A stretch of 64,000 bases of DNA, taken from Lysobacter sp. 5GHs7-4 (GTDB lineage: Bacteria > Pseudomonadota > Gammaproteobacteria > Xanthomonadales > Xanthomonadaceae). Every line of letters starts with the position of its first letter. Position 1 is the stretch's first letter. Below the pieces are notes generated by a model. It was not told where the DNA came from. It saw nothing but the letters and a program-made list of their open reading frames with translations, and searched no databases. Both the position numbers and the translations under genes were made by a program. Of the stretch, positions 1-9,784 are shown piece after piece. The DNA lies in contig NZ_CP089924.1 of NCBI RefSeq assembly GCF_021284765.1, forward strand, positions 762,001 through 826,000. Direction: 5' to 3'.

Positions 1-573
1 CGACGGACGTTCGCAGGCCAGCGCGCGGCGCAGTTCCTGCCACACGCGTTCGGGCACCAGTTCGGCGAGCTCGCCGGATTCGGCTATGTGCCGCATCAGC
101 GCGGTGGTCTCGGGCGCCACGCTGAAGCCCAGCGCGGCGAAGCGCGCCATGAAGCGCGCCGCGCGCAGCACCCGCAGCGGATCCTCGACGAAGGCCGGGC
201 CGACATGGCGCAGCACACGCGCTTGGATATCGCGCGCGCCGCCGTAGGGATCGATCAGGGAGCCGTCGTCGTCCTGCGCGATCGCGTTGATGGTGAAATC
301 GCGCCGGATCAGATCCTCTTCCAGCGATACCGAGGGATCGGCATCGACGACGAACCCGCGGTAGCCGCGCCCGGACTTGCGTTCGGTACGCGCCAGCGCG
401 TACTCCTCGCCGGTGTCCGGATGCAGGAACACGGGGAAATCGCGCCCGACCGGCTTGTAGCCGGCGTCCAGCATGGCCTGCGGCGTGGCGCCGACCACGA
501 CGTAGTCGCGATCGCCCGCGGGGCGTCCGAGCAAGCGGTCGCGGACCGCGCCGCCGACCAGGTAGGTTTTCAT
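1..573 (-). CDS. cca: CCA tRNA nucleotidyltransferase, N-terminal part (cut by window edge)
   Basis: This gene begins at the ATG at 573 and runs off the left edge, so only the first 191 codons are visible. The protein opens [21 protein letters not shown], the nucleotidyltransferase signature of class II CCA-adding enzymes. It continues with DRDYVVVG, which carries the catalytic Asp pair, then the [11 protein letters not shown] and RRDFTINA motifs and the [12 protein letters not shown] helix. The order and spacing match the Escherichia coli Cca protein closely. The enzyme repairs or adds the 3'-CCA of tRNAs using CTP and ATP. Whether the C-terminal HD phosphohydrolase domain of the long bacterial form is present cannot be seen here. 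Confidence 0.95.
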   Translation of the reverse strand, partial: MKTYLVGGAVRDRLLGRPAGDRDYVVVGATPQAMLDAGYKPVGRDFPVFLHPDTGEEYALARTERKSGRGYRGFVVDADPSVSLEEDLIRRDFTINAIAQDDDGSLIDPYGGARDIQARVLRHVGPAFVEDPLRVLRAARFMARFAALGFSVAPETTALMRHIAESGELAELVPERVWQELRRALACERPS

Positions 574-599
574 CGCGCGACCATCGGCCTGGCGCGCGC

Positions 600-977
600 T
601 CAGCGCGGCGAGTTCTGCGCCAGCAGCGCGATGATGTCCTCGGCGCCGCTGCTGCGGCCGAGGTGGCGCACGATCGGCGCCGGCTGGCCCGACACCCAGA
701 CCCGCAGTTCGGATTCCAGATCGAAGTGGCCGGCGGTCTCCAGCGAGAACATCACGATGCTGCGGTAGGGCAGGCTGAGGAATTCGGTCTTGCGGCCGGT
801 CACGCCCTGCTTGTCGACCAGGATCAAACGCCGGTCGGTGAACACGATCAGGTCGCGGATTTCGCCGAACGCGCGCTGCACGGTTTCGCCGGGCGCGAGC
901 AGGGGCATGAAGTCGTCGGCGATCTTGTCGACCGGCTTGTCGCCGGCGTGGCCGAGCAGGGTGTCGAGCAGGCCCAT
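600..977 (-). CDS. Bacterial PH-domain protein (DUF1696/bPH type)
   Basis: This encodes 125 residues with no signal peptide or membrane segment. The sequence from about residue 30 ([23 protein letters not shown], then [18 protein letters not shown] and [15 protein letters not shown]) has the alternating beta-strand pattern of the small bacterial pleckstrin-homology family once called DUF1696. The family is short and single-domain, so this is full length. Its ligand and job are generally unknown, and the neighbours (cca upstream, an oxidoreductase downstream) do not suggest one. It lies just upstream of cca on the same strand and may be cotranscribed with it. Confidence 0.75.
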   Translation of the reverse strand: MGLLDTLLGHAGDKPVDKIADDFMPLLAPGETVQRAFGEIRDLIVFTDRRLILVDKQGVTGRKTEFLSLPYRSIVMFSLETAGHFDLESELRVWVSGQPAPIVRHLGRSSGAEDIIALLAQNSPR

Positions 978-1072
978 GGCGGCGCTCCTGTTTTGAGGGT
1001 TGGCTACCGATGCTAAGGGTTGCGGGGCGGGAGGGCGAGGGTGATGGGGCTCGATCGCGGAGGTTTCGCGTT

Positions 1073-1112
1073 TTTGCCCGTCATTCCCGCTTTCGCGGCA
1101 ATGACGGGCAAA
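1073..1112. repeat. Palindromic intergenic element
   Basis: A 13-base arm (TTTGCCCGTCATT) is repeated inverted as AATGACGGGCAAA around a smaller CCCGC/GCGGc hairpin. No T-run follows the stem on either strand, so it does not look like a classic intrinsic terminator. A related hairpin with the same TTTCGC loop and GTGACGGG flank lies at 4265-4287. Elements of this kind are common between genes in GC-rich Xanthomonadaceae. The function is unknown. Confidence 0.6.
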
Positions 1113-1188
1113 GAAGGAAGCGACGCCGGCCGTAGGATGCGGTAAGCCGAAGGCGCACGCATCTCGCGCTGCGCCCCCAAGCCGCGCC

Positions 1189-2109
1189 TCACCCGCGCGC
1201 CGCCTCCAACCCCAAAATCTCCCGAACCCTCGGCGCCACCGGCGTCGGGGCGATGCCCAGCTTGGGCAGGCCGTTGTAGGCGCTGACCGAATCGGTCTGC
1301 AGCGAACGCCAGTTGTCGCGGCTGATCGGCTTGCCCGGCAGATGCTCGCCGATGCCGGCCTGCAGGCGGCCCAGCTTGGGCGGCAGTGCGATCACCGCGC
1401 GCAGGCGGCCGCGCGCGCGCGCGGTCTGGCGCACGATCTCGGCCAGGCTGAGCACGTCGGGGCCGACCAGGTCGTAGCTCTGGCCGATGCTGCCGCCGTC
1501 GGCCAGCGCGCGCGAGTACGCGCTCACCACGTCGTCCACCCACACCGGCTGAAAGCGCGCGTCGGCGCGCCCGATCGGCAGCAGCGGCGCGTAGCGCAAC
1601 AACTGGTCGAAGCGGCAGAACAAGCCGTCGCCGGGGCCGGCGATGACCGAGGGGCGGAACAGGGTCCAGTCCAGGCCCGACGCGCGCACGCGTTGTTCGG
1701 CGCGACCGCGCGACTGCAGGTAATGGCTGTCGCCGCTGCCGGCGCCCAGCGCGCTCATCTGCAGCAGGCGGCGCACGCCCATCGCGCGCATCGCCTCGAT
1801 CAGCGCTTCCAACTGGGTGACGTAGACGCGCTCGAAGCCTTTGCCGTCGTCGCCGCGCTCGTTGAGGATGCCGATCAGGTTCACCACCGCGTCGGCGTCG
1901 TCGAGCACCGCGCTGAGGAAGCCGACGTCGTGCACGTCGCCCTCGATCAGGCTGGAGTCGCGCGGCAGCAGCGCGCGCTTGGCCGGATCGCCGCCGCGGC
2001 TGAGCACCGTCAGGCGGTGGCCGTCGCGCAGCAGGCGCGCGACCAGGCGACGGCCGACGAAGCCGGTGCCGCCGAGCACGACGACGTGGCGTTGCGCGGT
2101 GGCGTTCAC
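1189..2109 (-). CDS. NDUFA9-like atypical SDR NAD(P)-binding oxidoreductase
   Basis: The protein has 306 residues from a GTG start at 2109 that overlaps the stop of the upstream transglycosylase gene (GTGA), so the two are translationally coupled. It opens with the Rossmann motif VVLGGTGFVGRRLVARLL, followed by VVNLIGIL and YLQSRGRAEQRVRASGLDWTLFRP, typical of the atypical short-chain dehydrogenase subgroup that includes complex I NDUFA9. The classical YxxxK pair is absent (YLQSRGRAE), as is usual for this group. It probably binds NAD(P), perhaps in quinone or respiratory-chain biology as for other NDUFA9-like proteins. The substrate cannot be read from the sequence. Confidence 0.8.
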   Translation of the reverse strand: MNATAQRHVVVLGGTGFVGRRLVARLLRDGHRLTVLSRGGDPAKRALLPRDSSLIEGDVHDVGFLSAVLDDADAVVNLIGILNERGDDGKGFERVYVTQLEALIEAMRAMGVRRLLQMSALGAGSGDSHYLQSRGRAEQRVRASGLDWTLFRPSVIAGPGDGLFCRFDQLLRYAPLLPIGRADARFQPVWVDDVVSAYSRALADGGSIGQSYDLVGPDVLSLAEIVRQTARARGRLRAVIALPPKLGRLQAGIGEHLPGKPISRDNWRSLQTDSVSAYNGLPKLGIAPTPVAPRVREILGLEAARG

Positions 2110-4127
2110 GGCGTCTTGGTGGCCGGCGCGGCCGCCAGCGGGCAGACGAAACGCTTGCGCGGCGCGTCGATGCGGCCGCGCATGCGGTCGGTCATGTTCA
2201 TCGCGTCGCCGTTGAGGCGCCAGTCGTAGATCACGCTGAAGGCCAGCACCCGCGCGACGTACTCGCGGGTTTCCTTGTAGCTGATGGTCTCGATCCAGAA
2301 GTCCGCGTCCATGCCCGGGCGCTGCGACTGCCAGCGCGCCAGCGGCGCGGGGCCGGCGTTGTAGCCGGCCATGGCGAAGTAGGGCTGGCCGCCGTACTTG
2401 TCCAGCAGCTCGCGCAGGTAGGCGGTGCCGAGGATGATGTTGGTGTCGGAGTCGTACAGCGTGGCCGCGCCGCCCCAGGGCAGGCCCAGGCGCTTGGACA
2501 CGTTGGCGCCCGTGGTCGGGATCACCTGCATCAGGCCCATGGCGTTGGCGCCGGAACGCGCGTTCGGGTCGAACACGCTTTCGGCGCGGATCTCGGCCGC
2601 GACCCAGGCCGGATCGAGGTTGTTCTTGGCCGACTCGCGACGGATGGTGGCGTCGTGGTGCAGCGGAAAGCGCAGGTTGTACAGGCGCAGCTCGTCCGGA
2701 TTGCCCTTGCCCAGCGAGAACACCGCGCGGTCGAACCAGCCGTAGCTTTGCGCCACTTCCACCGCGATCCGGCGCTGGTCGTTGTCGTAGCGCGACAGGG
2801 CGTCGTCCCATTCGCGCACCGCCCAGGACTTGCGCTCGATCTTGTACAGGCCCATCGCGCGCAGCACCGCCGGATCGCGCGCGATTGCGGCCTTGGCGGC
2901 GGCGCTGTCGTTGGGGATCAGCGGGCACAGCGCGTATGGCTGGCCGATGCGGTCGGCGGCGAGGAAGCCGTGGAACTCGGGCTTGCGCGCGGCTTCGCGA
3001 TACAGCCGGTCGGCGCCGGCCTTGTCGCCGGTGCGTTCGGTCAGGCGCGCCTCGAAATACTGCCAGCGCGAATCGCCGCGCTGCTTGGCGCCCATCTTGC
3101 GGATCGCGGCCAGCGCCGCCGGCCAATCCGAGCGCGCCATCGCTTCGCGTGCGCGCCATTCGTGCAGACGCTCGTCGTAGGACACCGCAGGCACGGCGTT
3201 GAGGCGCTGCGCCGATTCGGGGCCGTACGAGGCCACCGTCCACAGCGCGGTCTGGTACAGCACGCGGCCGCGGTCTTCGTCGCTGAAGCCCAGGGCATTG
3301 GCGTACTTGGGCAGCTGCGCCTCGGCGGCGGCCGGTGCCGACTTGCCCAGCCGCGCCAGGCCGTAGGAGGCCATGCGCCGGCTGCGCTCGGTCTTGGGCC
3401 AGGTCAGGGCGCGCTCGTTCACGCTGTCGAGGAAGGCGGCGTAGTCGTTGGCCTGCGCCTGCTGATCGGCGGGCAGGCCGCGCGCGGCGCTGCGCATCGC
3501 CGCCGGCAAGCCTTCGGCGGCGGCGGCGTCGATGCGCTGCCAGCGCAGTTCCTCGCTCAGGCCGCCCTGCGCGGACAGCAGCGCCATCGGCGCATCGCAT
3601 TCGTTGGGCAGGGCCTTGCCGTTGGCGGTCCACACGGCCTGCGCGTCGCGCGTCCACTGCGCGTCGGCGCGGCGCAGGGCCTGGCGCGCGCTGAGTTCGG
3701 CGCAGCGCAGCGCGGTGTTCTTGTCCAGCTCGGGTTTCCACGCGGCCAGGAACGCCGGCCAGTCCTCACGGCGCGCGCTGGCGGCCAGCCAGATTTCGCG
3801 GAACGCGGTGCCGGCGGCCTGGTCGCCGTAGCGGGCGAGGAAGCTTTGCGCCTGGGCGTTGGACAGCGCGTCGATGTTGCGCCGCAGGCTGGCGTACTCG
3901 ATCCAGCCGTACAGCGGATGGCGCGACAGGTCGGCGTATTGCGCGGCGTCGAAGCCGCCGCGCTCGGCGGCATCCAGGGCTTCGCGCACGCGCGGCAGCT
4001 GCGGATCGTTGATGGGCGCGGGCACGCTGGCGACGGCCGGCGGCGCGGCCGTGGTCTGCGCGCAGGCGGCGGTGGCGAGGGTGGCCGCGAGCGCGGCGAA
4101 CAGCAGGGGGAGGGGGCGTGGCAGCAT
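2106..4127 (-). CDS. slt: Soluble lytic murein transglycosylase
   Basis: The protein has 673 residues with a Sec signal (about residues 1-23, ending AACAQ). A long alpha-helical superhelical region (about 40-490) follows, then a C-terminal SLT lysozyme-like domain (about 495-620). The catalytic glutamate is Glu516 in the motif AEIRAESVFDPNARSGANAM, followed by GLMQVIPTTG and FAMAGYNAGPAPLARW. Size and domain order match Slt70. It cleaves the MurNAc-GlcNAc bond of peptidoglycan in the periplasm and forms 1,6-anhydroMurNAc ends. It is the first gene of a two-gene unit with the NDUFA9-like oxidoreductase, whose start overlaps its stop codon. Confidence 0.92.
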   Translation of the reverse strand: MLPRPLPLLFAALAATLATAACAQTTAAPPAVASVPAPINDPQLPRVREALDAAERGGFDAAQYADLSRHPLYGWIEYASLRRNIDALSNAQAQSFLARYGDQAAGTAFREIWLAASARREDWPAFLAAWKPELDKNTALRCAELSARQALRRADAQWTRDAQAVWTANGKALPNECDAPMALLSAQGGLSEELRWQRIDAAAAEGLPAAMRSAARGLPADQQAQANDYAAFLDSVNERALTWPKTERSRRMASYGLARLGKSAPAAAEAQLPKYANALGFSDEDRGRVLYQTALWTVASYGPESAQRLNAVPAVSYDERLHEWRAREAMARSDWPAALAAIRKMGAKQRGDSRWQYFEARLTERTGDKAGADRLYREAARKPEFHGFLAADRIGQPYALCPLIPNDSAAAKAAIARDPAVLRAMGLYKIERKSWAVREWDDALSRYDNDQRRIAVEVAQSYGWFDRAVFSLGKGNPDELRLYNLRFPLHHDATIRRESAKNNLDPAWVAAEIRAESVFDPNARSGANAMGLMQVIPTTGANVSKRLGLPWGGAATLYDSDTNIILGTAYLRELLDKYGGQPYFAMAGYNAGPAPLARWQSQRPGMDADFWIETISYKETREYVARVLAFSVIYDWRLNGDAMNMTDRMRGRIDAPRKRFVCPLAAAPATKTP

Positions 4128-4469
4128 GGCCGGACTATAGCCTAGCGATGGTGAATCGCTTGCGTGTTGGAGCTATGCGAGCGCTGCAAATCGCGGCATT
4201 GCGGTGCAAGCCGCAACTTAATGTGATTTTGCGCCGCTTCCGCCTATCCACGATCAAGATCGGTTCCGGCTTTCGCCGGAGTGACGGGTGCGGGGTTTCG
4301 TGCGGCTCGGGACTTCGAACGACGGGATGCGCCGTTCCACATGCGCGCGGGCGCTTTCGAATGACGCGATGCGCGTTTCGGGCGAAGATCGCGAACCGGC
4401 TTCAGACCTCACCGCCCAGGCATCGCGCTCTAGGCGTCGGGTGCTGGGCATCACGACGGAGACGACGCA
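4128..4469. other. 342-base intergenic gap between divergent genes
   Basis: This separates the transglycosylase (leftward) from the TauE/SafE permease (rightward), so both promoters should lie here. I see no convincing gene. It contains a short hairpin at 4265-4280 (TCCGGC-tttc-GCCGGA) followed by gTGACGGG, related to the palindrome at 1073-1112. The left part (about 4140-4260) is less GC-rich than its surroundings, which fits promoter DNA. I could not pick a confident -35/-10 pair. Confidence 0.5.
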
Positions 4470-5270
4470 GTGACCATCGCTTGGGCGGCATTTCTGGTGT
4501 TGGGCGCGATCGCCGGCGTGCTCGCGGGCCTGTTGGGCGTGGGCGGCGGGCTGGTGCTGGTGGCGGCGCTGTCGTGGCTGGCGCCGTGGGTGGGCGTGCC
4601 TCAGGAAGCGGCGATGCACACCGCGCTGGCCAGTTCGCTGGCCAGCATCGTGCTGACCGCGGCGGCCTCGGCGCGCGCGCACGCCAAGCGCGGCAGCGTG
4701 CTGTGGCCGACGGTGGCGTGGATGGTGCCGGGCCTGCTGATCGGCGGCTGGTTCGGCAGCATGGTCGCGGTGCGCATCGACGACGACCTGCTGCGCTACA
4801 TCGTCGCCGGCTATTGCCTGATCGCCGCGGCGCAGCTGCTGTTCGGCAAGAACCGACCGGCAGTGGCCGACCACGAACCGCCGCCGCGCGGAGTACCCAT
4901 GAGCGCGGCGGGGGTCGGCATCGGCGCGGTCTCGGCGGTGGTCGGCATCGGCGGCGGCAGCATGACCGTGCCGCTGCTGGTCTGGCGTGGGATCGCGCCG
5001 GTGCGTGCGGTCGGCACCTCGTCGGCCTGCGGCGTCGCGATCGGCCTGGCCTCGGCGGTCGGCTATGCCCTGCATGCGCCGCCGGGCGCGCTCCCGCACC
5101 ACGCGGTCGGCTACGTCTACCTGCCGGCGGCGATCGGGGTGGCGATCGCCTCGGTCGTGGCCGCGCCCTATGGCACGCGCCTGGCCCACCGGCTCAGTGG
5201 GGTCACCTTGAAGCGGGTGTTCGCGGCTTTCCTGGTGATCGTGGCGGTGAGTCTGCTTTTAGGTGGCTGA
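4470..5270 (+). CDS. TauE/SafE (TSUP) family membrane transporter
   Basis: This is a 266-residue integral membrane protein starting at GTG 4470. It shows the two-halved pattern of the TSUP family: the N-terminal repeat AGVLAGLLGVGGGLVLVAAL and the second-half repeat IGAVSAVVGIGGGSMTVPLL, each with a glycine-rich motif next to a proline-containing helix. About eight transmembrane helices are expected. Members move sulfite, sulfoacetate or other small organosulfur or organic anions across the inner membrane. The substrate here is unknown. It lies alone between divergent and downstream genes, followed after 268 bases by a TonB receptor. Confidence 0.85.
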   Translation: MTIAWAAFLVLGAIAGVLAGLLGVGGGLVLVAALSWLAPWVGVPQEAAMHTALASSLASIVLTAAASARAHAKRGSVLWPTVAWMVPGLLIGGWFGSMVAVRIDDDLLRYIVAGYCLIAAAQLLFGKNRPAVADHEPPPRGVPMSAAGVGIGAVSAVVGIGGGSMTVPLLVWRGIAPVRAVGTSSACGVAIGLASAVGYALHAPPGALPHHAVGYVYLPAAIGVAIASVVAAPYGTRLAHRLSGVTLKRVFAAFLVIVAVSLLLGG

Positions 5271-5538
5271 GCGCTACCGCGTGGGCACGCGATGCGCGCG
5301 AGCCGCGCATCTGATCGCCAGCTGAACGTGTAACTGAATGATTTTATTGAACTTGATCGCCTGAATGGGCGGTCGAGCGGTGTCCTGCGTCGCGAATTCG
5401 GCAATCCGTCACGGCAGGGGGCACTTTGCCGCTTGTGGCGGCTTCACGAATTGTTTACAACCTCGTGACGCCAGGGAACAGGGGCCCGGCGCCCAAAAAA
5501 CAAAACCAGCCACGTCTTAACTTCAGGGAGAGAGAAAG

Positions 5539-8439
5539 ATGAAGCCGTTGCGTCGCCAGTCCTTGGCGAAAGCCATCCAGTTGTCGTTGCTGATCAGCCT
5601 GCCCGGCCTCGCCGCCGCCCAGGACGCCGCCCCGCCCGCTCCCTCGGCCACCACGCTGGACACGGTGACCGTCACCGGTACCCGCATCAAGCAGACCAAC
5701 GCCGTCACCGCCCAGCCGGTGTTCGTGCTGGACCGCCAGAAGCTCGAAAAGACCGGCGTGCAGACCGTCGGCGAAGTGCTGCAGCAGCTCACCGCCGGCG
5801 GCAAGGCGCTCAACGCCAAGTTCAACTCCTCCGGCAACTTCGGCTATCCGCCGGACGGCGGCGGCATCGGCGCCGGTTCGGCCCAGGTCGACCTGCGCAA
5901 CCTCGGTTCGCAGCGCGTGCTGGTGCTGGTCGACGGCATCCGCTGGGTCAACGAATCCTCCGCCTCGGGCGTCAGCGGCAGCGCCGACGTCAACACCATT
6001 CCGCTGGCGATCGTCGAGCGCATCGAAGTGCTGGAAGACGGCGCCTCGGCGATCTACGGCTCCGACGCCATCGCCGGCGTGGTCAACATCATCACCCGTC
6101 GCAAGCTCGACGGCGCCGAAGTCCACGCCTATTTCGGCCAGTGGGGCGACGGCGGCGACACCACCGAAGCCAGCATGACCCTGGGCGGCGCCGGCGAGCG
6201 CTGGTCGGCCGTGTTCGGCGCCAGCTACTTCGAGCAGAAGGCGATCAGCTCCGGCAAGTGGAAGCAGTCGTCCGAGCCGGTTCCGGGCGGCGGTCTGGCC
6301 GCGGGCAGCTCGGGCATCCCGCAGGGCCGCTTCACCTTCTGCGACCCCAGCCGTCCGGTCACCGGCGTCGGCGGTTGCGACGCGGCGGGCGACAACTGGT
6401 ACGACATCACGCTCAACAACGGCACCACCGTGCCGGTGTTCGATCCGAACAACCCCAACGGCGGCACCTATCACGGCTTCAGCGGCGCCGACCGCTTCAA
6501 CTTCGCGCCGTTCAACCTGCTGCTGACCCCGAGCAAGCGCAAGGCGCTGTTCACCAGCCTCAACTACGACCTGACCGAAAACACCCGCCTGCACATCAAG
6601 GCGCTGTACAACAACCGCACCTCGACCAACCAGGCCGCGCCGGAACCGATCTTCGTCGGTCCCTTCGCCGGCACCGGCGGCATCGCCGACACGGTCATCG
6701 TGCACGCCAACAATCCGTACAACCCGTTCGGCATCACCCTGGACCCGGCCACCAACTTCGGCTGGATCACCAAGCGTCCGATCGAGGTCGGTCCGCGCAT
6801 CTTCGAGCAGGACGTCGACACCACCTATTTCAACATCGGCCTGGACGGCGTGTTCGACATCGGCGAGCGTAACTTCGGCTGGGATGCGAACTACGTGCAC
6901 TCGGAGAACAAGGCCGAGCAGACCTTCCGCAACGGCTACAACGTCGCCAAGATCAAGCTCGCCCTGGGCGATCCGGCGGTGTGCGCGGCGGTCCCGGGCT
7001 GCGTGCCGCTGGACCTGTTCGGCGGCCAGGCGCGTCCGATGACGCAGGCGATGATCGACTGGATCCGCACCAAGCAGATCGACTCGAGCAAGCAGGTGCT
7101 GGACCTGTTCTCGGCCAACATCACCGGCGACCTGTTCAACATCGGCGATCGCGCGGCCGGCTTCGCCGCCGGCGTCGAGCACCGCCGTTACCGCGGCGAG
7201 TTCAACCCCGATCCGCTGCGTCAGACCGGCGAATCGCAGGACTCGTTCGCAGCGCCCGTCAACGCCAACTACGACGTCAGCGAGGTCTACACCGAGTTCA
7301 ACTTCCCGGTGCTGTCGACCTTGGACATCACCGCGGCGATCCGTTACTCGGATTACTCGACCTTCGGCGGCGCCACCACCGGCAAGGCCGGCTTCCGTTG
7401 GCAGCCGATCGAGGACCTGGTGATCCGCGGTACCTACTCGCAGGGCTTCCGCGCGCCCAACCTGGGCGAGCTGTACGGCCTGACCCAGTTCGGCGCCAGC
7501 CTGGTCGACCCCTGCGGTCCGACCGGCGGCGGCGGCCCGGCGCCGCAGTACGTGGCCGGCTGTAATGCGCAGGGCGTGCCGGCCGGCTTCGAGCAGGCCA
7601 ACACCCAGATCACCACCTTCACCGGCGGTAACCCGAACCTGGATCCGGAAGAGTCCGACAGCTACACCTTCGGCGTGGTCTACAGCCCGGGTTGGGGCGA
7701 GGAAACCTCGTGGTCGAGCAAGGTCGACTTCGAAGTGAACTACTACCACCACGAGATCGAAGGCGCGATCCAGGCCCGCGATCTGCAGGCCCTGCTCAAC
7801 GCCTGCTTGGCCGGCGGCGGCACCAATCCGGCGGTCTGCTCGCCGTTCTCGCGCGCGGCCAGCGGCAACCTCAACCCGCCCAACAACTTCCTCAGCAACC
7901 TGGGCAGCGTCGAAACCGACGGCGTCGACATCAAGGTCAACTGGGCCAGCCCGGATTGGAGCTGGGGCCGCCTGACCGCGGGTCTGCAGTCGACCTTCGT
8001 CAACGACTACAAGGCCGTGGACATCGACGGCAACGTGTCGCAGCGCAAGGTCGGCGTGGAAGTCGCCGACAGCGCGATCCCCGAGTGGCAGACCAACGTG
8101 CAGCTGGGCTGGAACAAGGGCGACTTCGACGCCAGCTGGAACGTGCGCTACATCGCCTCGGTCGACGAAGACTGCGGCAACTCGGTGTACGCCGGTCCGA
8201 AGCCGGGCTGCTTGAACCCGCAGAACGTCAACACCCTGGGCTCGGTGACCTACCACGACGTCCAGTTCGGCTGGAAGAACGCGTTCACGTTGGAGGGCCT
8301 GAAGCTGTCGGTCGGCGCCAACAACGTGTTCGGCAAGGACCCGCCGGTGTGCGTGACCTGCTCGCTCAACGGTTACGACGCGGGCACCTACGACCTGCCG
8401 GGCACCTTCTGGTACGTCAGCGCCGATTACCGCTTCTGA
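5539..8439 (+). CDS. TonB-dependent outer-membrane receptor
   Basis: The protein has 966 residues. A purine-rich Shine-Dalgarno stretch (AGGGAGAGAG) lies just before the ATG. A Sec signal ends at about GLAAAQ, followed by a TonB-box-like segment (TVTVTGTRI) and a plug domain ([53 protein letters not shown]). A 22-strand barrel follows, ending in the aromatic terminus SADYRF. It takes up a ligand through the outer membrane using TonB/ExbBD energy. The ligand is unknown. Cysteine-containing extracellular loops (for example around 7510-7560 and 7800-7845) suggest disulfide-stabilised loops. A strong terminator follows at 8465. It is unlike the carbohydrate-type receptor at 20732. Confidence 0.93.
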   Translation: MKPLRRQSLAKAIQLSLLISLPGLAAAQDAAPPAPSATTLDTVTVTGTRIKQTNAVTAQPVFVLDRQKLEKTGVQTVGEVLQQLTAGGKALNAKFNSSGNFGYPPDGGGIGAGSAQVDLRNLGSQRVLVLVDGIRWVNESSASGVSGSADVNTIPLAIVERIEVLEDGASAIYGSDAIAGVVNIITRRKLDGAEVHAYFGQWGDGGDTTEASMTLGGAGERWSAVFGASYFEQKAISSGKWKQSSEPVPGGGLAAGSSGIPQGRFTFCDPSRPVTGVGGCDAAGDNWYDITLNNGTTVPVFDPNNPNGGTYHGFSGADRFNFAPFNLLLTPSKRKALFTSLNYDLTENTRLHIKALYNNRTSTNQAAPEPIFVGPFAGTGGIADTVIVHANNPYNPFGITLDPATNFGWITKRPIEVGPRIFEQDVDTTYFNIGLDGVFDIGERNFGWDANYVHSENKAEQTFRNGYNVAKIKLALGDPAVCAAVPGCVPLDLFGGQARPMTQAMIDWIRTKQIDSSKQVLDLFSANITGDLFNIGDRAAGFAAGVEHRRYRGEFNPDPLRQTGESQDSFAAPVNANYDVSEVYTEFNFPVLSTLDITAAIRYSDYSTFGGATTGKAGFRWQPIEDLVIRGTYSQGFRAPNLGELYGLTQFGASLVDPCGPTGGGGPAPQYVAGCNAQGVPAGFEQANTQITTFTGGNPNLDPEESDSYTFGVVYSPGWGEETSWSSKVDFEVNYYHHEIEGAIQARDLQALLNACLAGGGTNPAVCSPFSRAASGNLNPPNNFLSNLGSVETDGVDIKVNWASPDWSWGRLTAGLQSTFVNDYKAVDIDGNVSQRKVGVEVADSAIPEWQTNVQLGWNKGDFDASWNVRYIASVDEDCGNSVYAGPKPGCLNPQNVNTLGSVTYHDVQFGWKNAFTLEGLKLSVGANNVFGKDPPVCVTCSLNGYDAGTYDLPGTFWYVSADYRF

Positions 8440-8464
8440 TCCAGGTCTGACCCGATCCAACGCG

Positions 8465-8500
8465 ACGGCCGGCGATGCGAATCGCCGGCCGTTTCGTTTG
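8465..8500 (+). terminator. Intrinsic terminator after the TonB receptor
   Basis: A perfect 12-base-pair stem (ACGGCCGGCGAT paired with ATCGCCGGCCGT) with loop GCGA is followed by TTTCGTTTG. It sits 25 bases after the receptor stop codon and separates it from the convergent pectin cluster. Confidence 0.8.
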
Positions 8501-8534
8501 TGGGCATGCGTTGTGATGCGATAGGTGCTGCGCC

Positions 8535-8993
8535 TCAGCCTCGGCAGCCGTCCGCCAGGGGACGGCGGTACACCACCACAATCACCAGGTCCGCGTCGCC
8601 GATCTGCTTCAAGCCGTGCGTGCTGCCCTTGCGGGTCAGGATGGCGTCGCCGGCTCCGACTTCGCGGCGCGTCTGATCCAGCATCAGTTCGCCGCGGCCG
8701 CTGAGCACGTAGTAGATCTCGTCCTTGTCGTTGCGGTGCTCGCCTATGGTCGCGCCGCGATGCAGCGCGCGTTGCCGGAACACCAGGTCGAAACCCGCGG
8801 CCTGTTCGAAGAACGGATAGGCGGTGGTCAGGCCCTCGCCTTCGTGCGGTCCGGGCTGGCTCACCGCCAAATCGCGTGCCTGTTCGACGTAGGAACCGCT
8901 ACGCGGCGCGCAGACGGGTTCTGCCGCATGTGCGTGGCCAGCGCATGCGGCCAAGGCGATGAGGGATAGCGCTCGGAGTGTTTCGATGCGCAT
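8535..8993 (-). CDS. Secreted cupin-domain protein in the pectin cluster
   Basis: The protein has 152 residues from the ATG at 8993, with a Sec signal (SLIALAACAGHAHAAEP). The signal reads better as type I than as a lipobox. The rest is one cupin barrel: the GEHRNDKDEIYYVLSGRGEL motif carries the first His/Glu metal ligands and AILTRKGSTHGL the second His. It lies 22 bases downstream of kduD on the same strand and is probably the last gene of the kduI-kduD operon. Cytosolic cupin KdgF opens unsaturated uronates in pectin and alginate pathways. This one is exported, so a similar periplasmic step is possible but is only inferred from context. Confidence 0.75.
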   Translation of the reverse strand: MRIETLRALSLIALAACAGHAHAAEPVCAPRSGSYVEQARDLAVSQPGPHEGEGLTTAYPFFEQAAGFDLVFRQRALHRGATIGEHRNDKDEIYYVLSGRGELMLDQTRREVGAGDAILTRKGSTHGLKQIGDADLVIVVVYRRPLADGCRG

Positions 8994-9015
8994 GCGGGCA
9001 AGCTCCAGTATCCGA

Positions 9016-9774
9016 TCAACGCGCGAGCCAGCCCCCATCCACCGGCAGCACCGCGCCGTGTACGTAGTCGGATGCGCGGCTGGCCAGGAACACCGCCGCG
9101 CCGCCCAAGTCGGAAGGCTCGCCCCAGCGGCCTGCCGGAATGCGCGCGAGGATGTCGCGGTTGCGGCCCTCGTCGGCGCGCAGCTGCGCGGTGTTGTCGG
9201 TGGCCATGTAGCCCGGTGCGATCGCGTTGACGTTGACCCCTTTGTCGGCCCATTCGTTGGCGAGCAGACGGGTGATGCCGGCCAGGCCGGATTTGCTGGC
9301 GGTGTACGAAGGGACGCGAATGCCGCCCTGGAACGACAGCATCGAGGCGATGTTGATGATCTTGCCGCCGCCGGCGGCGATCATGCGCCGACCGACCGCT
9401 TGCGCGAGGAAGAACGCGCTCTTGAGGTTCACGTCGATCACCGCGTCCCAGTCGGCTTCGGTGAAATCGACCGCGTCGGCGCGCCGGATCAGTCCTGCGT
9501 TGTTGACCAGGATGTCCACCGAGCCCAGCTGTGCGATGGTTTCCTCGACGATGCCGGCGATCGGCGCCAGCGTCGACAGATCGGCTTCGATGGCGTGGAA
9601 GCGGCGTCCCAGCGCGCGCACGTGCCGACCGGTGTCGGTGGCCGCGCCGGTGCTGACCGCGACGATGTCGGCGCCGGCCGCCGCCAAGGCCAAGGCCAGG
9701 CCCTGGCCTAAGCCGCGATTGCCGCCGGTAACCAGAGCGACGCGACCGTTGAGATCGAACGGCGAAACACTCAT
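9016..9774 (-). CDS. kduD: 2-dehydro-3-deoxy-D-gluconate 5-dehydrogenase
   Basis: This is a 252-residue classical short-chain dehydrogenase. The cofactor loop TGGNRGLG is at 16-23, NNAG at 91-94, and the catalytic set is Ser144, Tyr157 and Lys161 (YTASK). The segment GIRVPSYTASKSGLAGITR and the ending GAVLPVDGGWLAR are typical of KduD. It reduces 2,5-diketo-3-deoxygluconate to 2-keto-3-deoxygluconate (KDG) with NAD(P)H in the cytoplasm. It follows kduI by 10 bases, and the pair performs consecutive steps of pectin catabolism. Confidence 0.9.
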   Translation of the reverse strand: MSVSPFDLNGRVALVTGGNRGLGQGLALALAAAGADIVAVSTGAATDTGRHVRALGRRFHAIEADLSTLAPIAGIVEETIAQLGSVDILVNNAGLIRRADAVDFTEADWDAVIDVNLKSAFFLAQAVGRRMIAAGGGKIINIASMLSFQGGIRVPSYTASKSGLAGITRLLANEWADKGVNVNAIAPGYMATDNTAQLRADEGRNRDILARIPAGRWGEPSDLGGAAVFLASRASDYVHGAVLPVDGGWLAR

Positions 9775-9784
9775 GCGCGCGGCC

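Noticed and set aside
1073..1112. Palindrome as an intrinsic terminator for the oxidoreductase gene
   Set aside because: The stem is good, but no T-run follows on the transcribed strand, and a related hairpin occurs elsewhere. It is listed as a repeat instead.
5455..8460. Long leftward open reading frame opposite the first TonB receptor
   Set aside because: It is an antisense shadow of the receptor gene caused by high GC third positions. It has no ribosome site, and its low-complexity Val/Arg/Ala-rich sequence matches no family.
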